From assembly GCF_002934455.1 (NCBI RefSeq), contig NZ_PTIR01000011.1:151471-215470 (forward strand): a stretch of DNA of 64,000 nucleotides, written 5' to 3'. A program made the position numbers and the translations under genes. Shown one piece after another: positions 63,954 through 64,000 of this stretch. The stretch's first letter is position 1. Each line of letters opens with the position of its first letter. The notes under the pieces were generated by a model that was not told the origin of the DNA, did not search any database, and worked only from the letters and a program-made list of their open reading frames with translations. Origin of the DNA: Trinickia symbiotica. GTDB taxonomy: Bacteria > Pseudomonadota > Gammaproteobacteria > Burkholderiales > Burkholderiaceae.

Positions 63954-64000
63954 TGTTCGGCGGCTGACCTGCTGAGGTCGCGGCCGTCGCTATCATGCGG

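Overview
The window is GC-rich, densely packed DNA typical of a betaproteobacterium of the Burkholderiaceae (Burkholderia, Paraburkholderia, Caballeronia or Trinickia type). I infer this from the gene content: many LysR regulators, a FabI/YejABEF neighbourhood, AntABC with AntR, an HcnABC-like oxidase set and a PXPV-type small exported protein. No rRNA, CRISPR array or origin was seen. There is one tRNA, tRNA-Ala(GGC).

Left part (1-15 kb) is mostly core genome: the tail of a LysR gene, an orphan periplasmic binding protein with an MHS-type carboxylate transporter, an MFS remnant, tRNA-Ala, gltX, a patatin-like lipoprotein, an NlpC/P60 hydrolase, the yejABEF peptide importer and fabI with a strong terminator.

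From 15 to 24 kb lies an opine or amine catabolic cluster. An OccR/NocR-like LysR diverges from a polyamine-type ABC importer (binding protein, ATPase, two permeases), which is followed by a three-part FAD/[2Fe-2S]/FAD oxidase and a further FAD oxidase. From 24 to 36 kb lies a sugar-acid regulon: GntR regulator, MFS transporter, L-idonate/L-gulonate 5-dehydrogenase, D-mannonate dehydratase, D-fructuronate reductase, a ribose-type ABC importer and a beta-propeller lactonase. Two divergent promoter regions in it carry the same operator-like motif. Together the enzymes can convert L-gulonate (or fructuronate) to 2-keto-3-deoxygluconate.

From 36 to 43 kb are small loci: AcuI-type reductase, SDR, an ECF41 sigma factor with a candidate target promoter in front of a LysR gene, a bestrophin gene reduced by deletion, a PEBP protein, a small hydrolase, a VOC protein and a HigBA-like toxin-antitoxin pair with an 18-bp palindromic operator.

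From 43 to 53 kb is a partly decayed cluster: a frameshifted Rieske-partner reductase, a truncated M24 peptidase, an intact glycine-betaine/stachydrine-type Rieske oxygenase, two LysR regulators, an atypical lysine-2,3-aminomutase-family radical SAM enzyme, a 7Fe ferredoxin, a class III aminotransferase, a CMD-family protein and a DMSP-lyase-type cupin. A 47-bp promoter-region repeat links the reductase and oxygenase genes. From 53 to 60.5 kb are a diguanylate cyclase, a hemerythrin-NnrS pair under a likely NsrR box, and antR-antCBA for anthranilate degradation to catechol.

The right end (60.7-64 kb) is accessory: a Phd/VapC-type toxin-antitoxin pair, a P4-type integrase, a truncated TrlF-like ATPase, and nested IS5-family and probable IS21-family debris.
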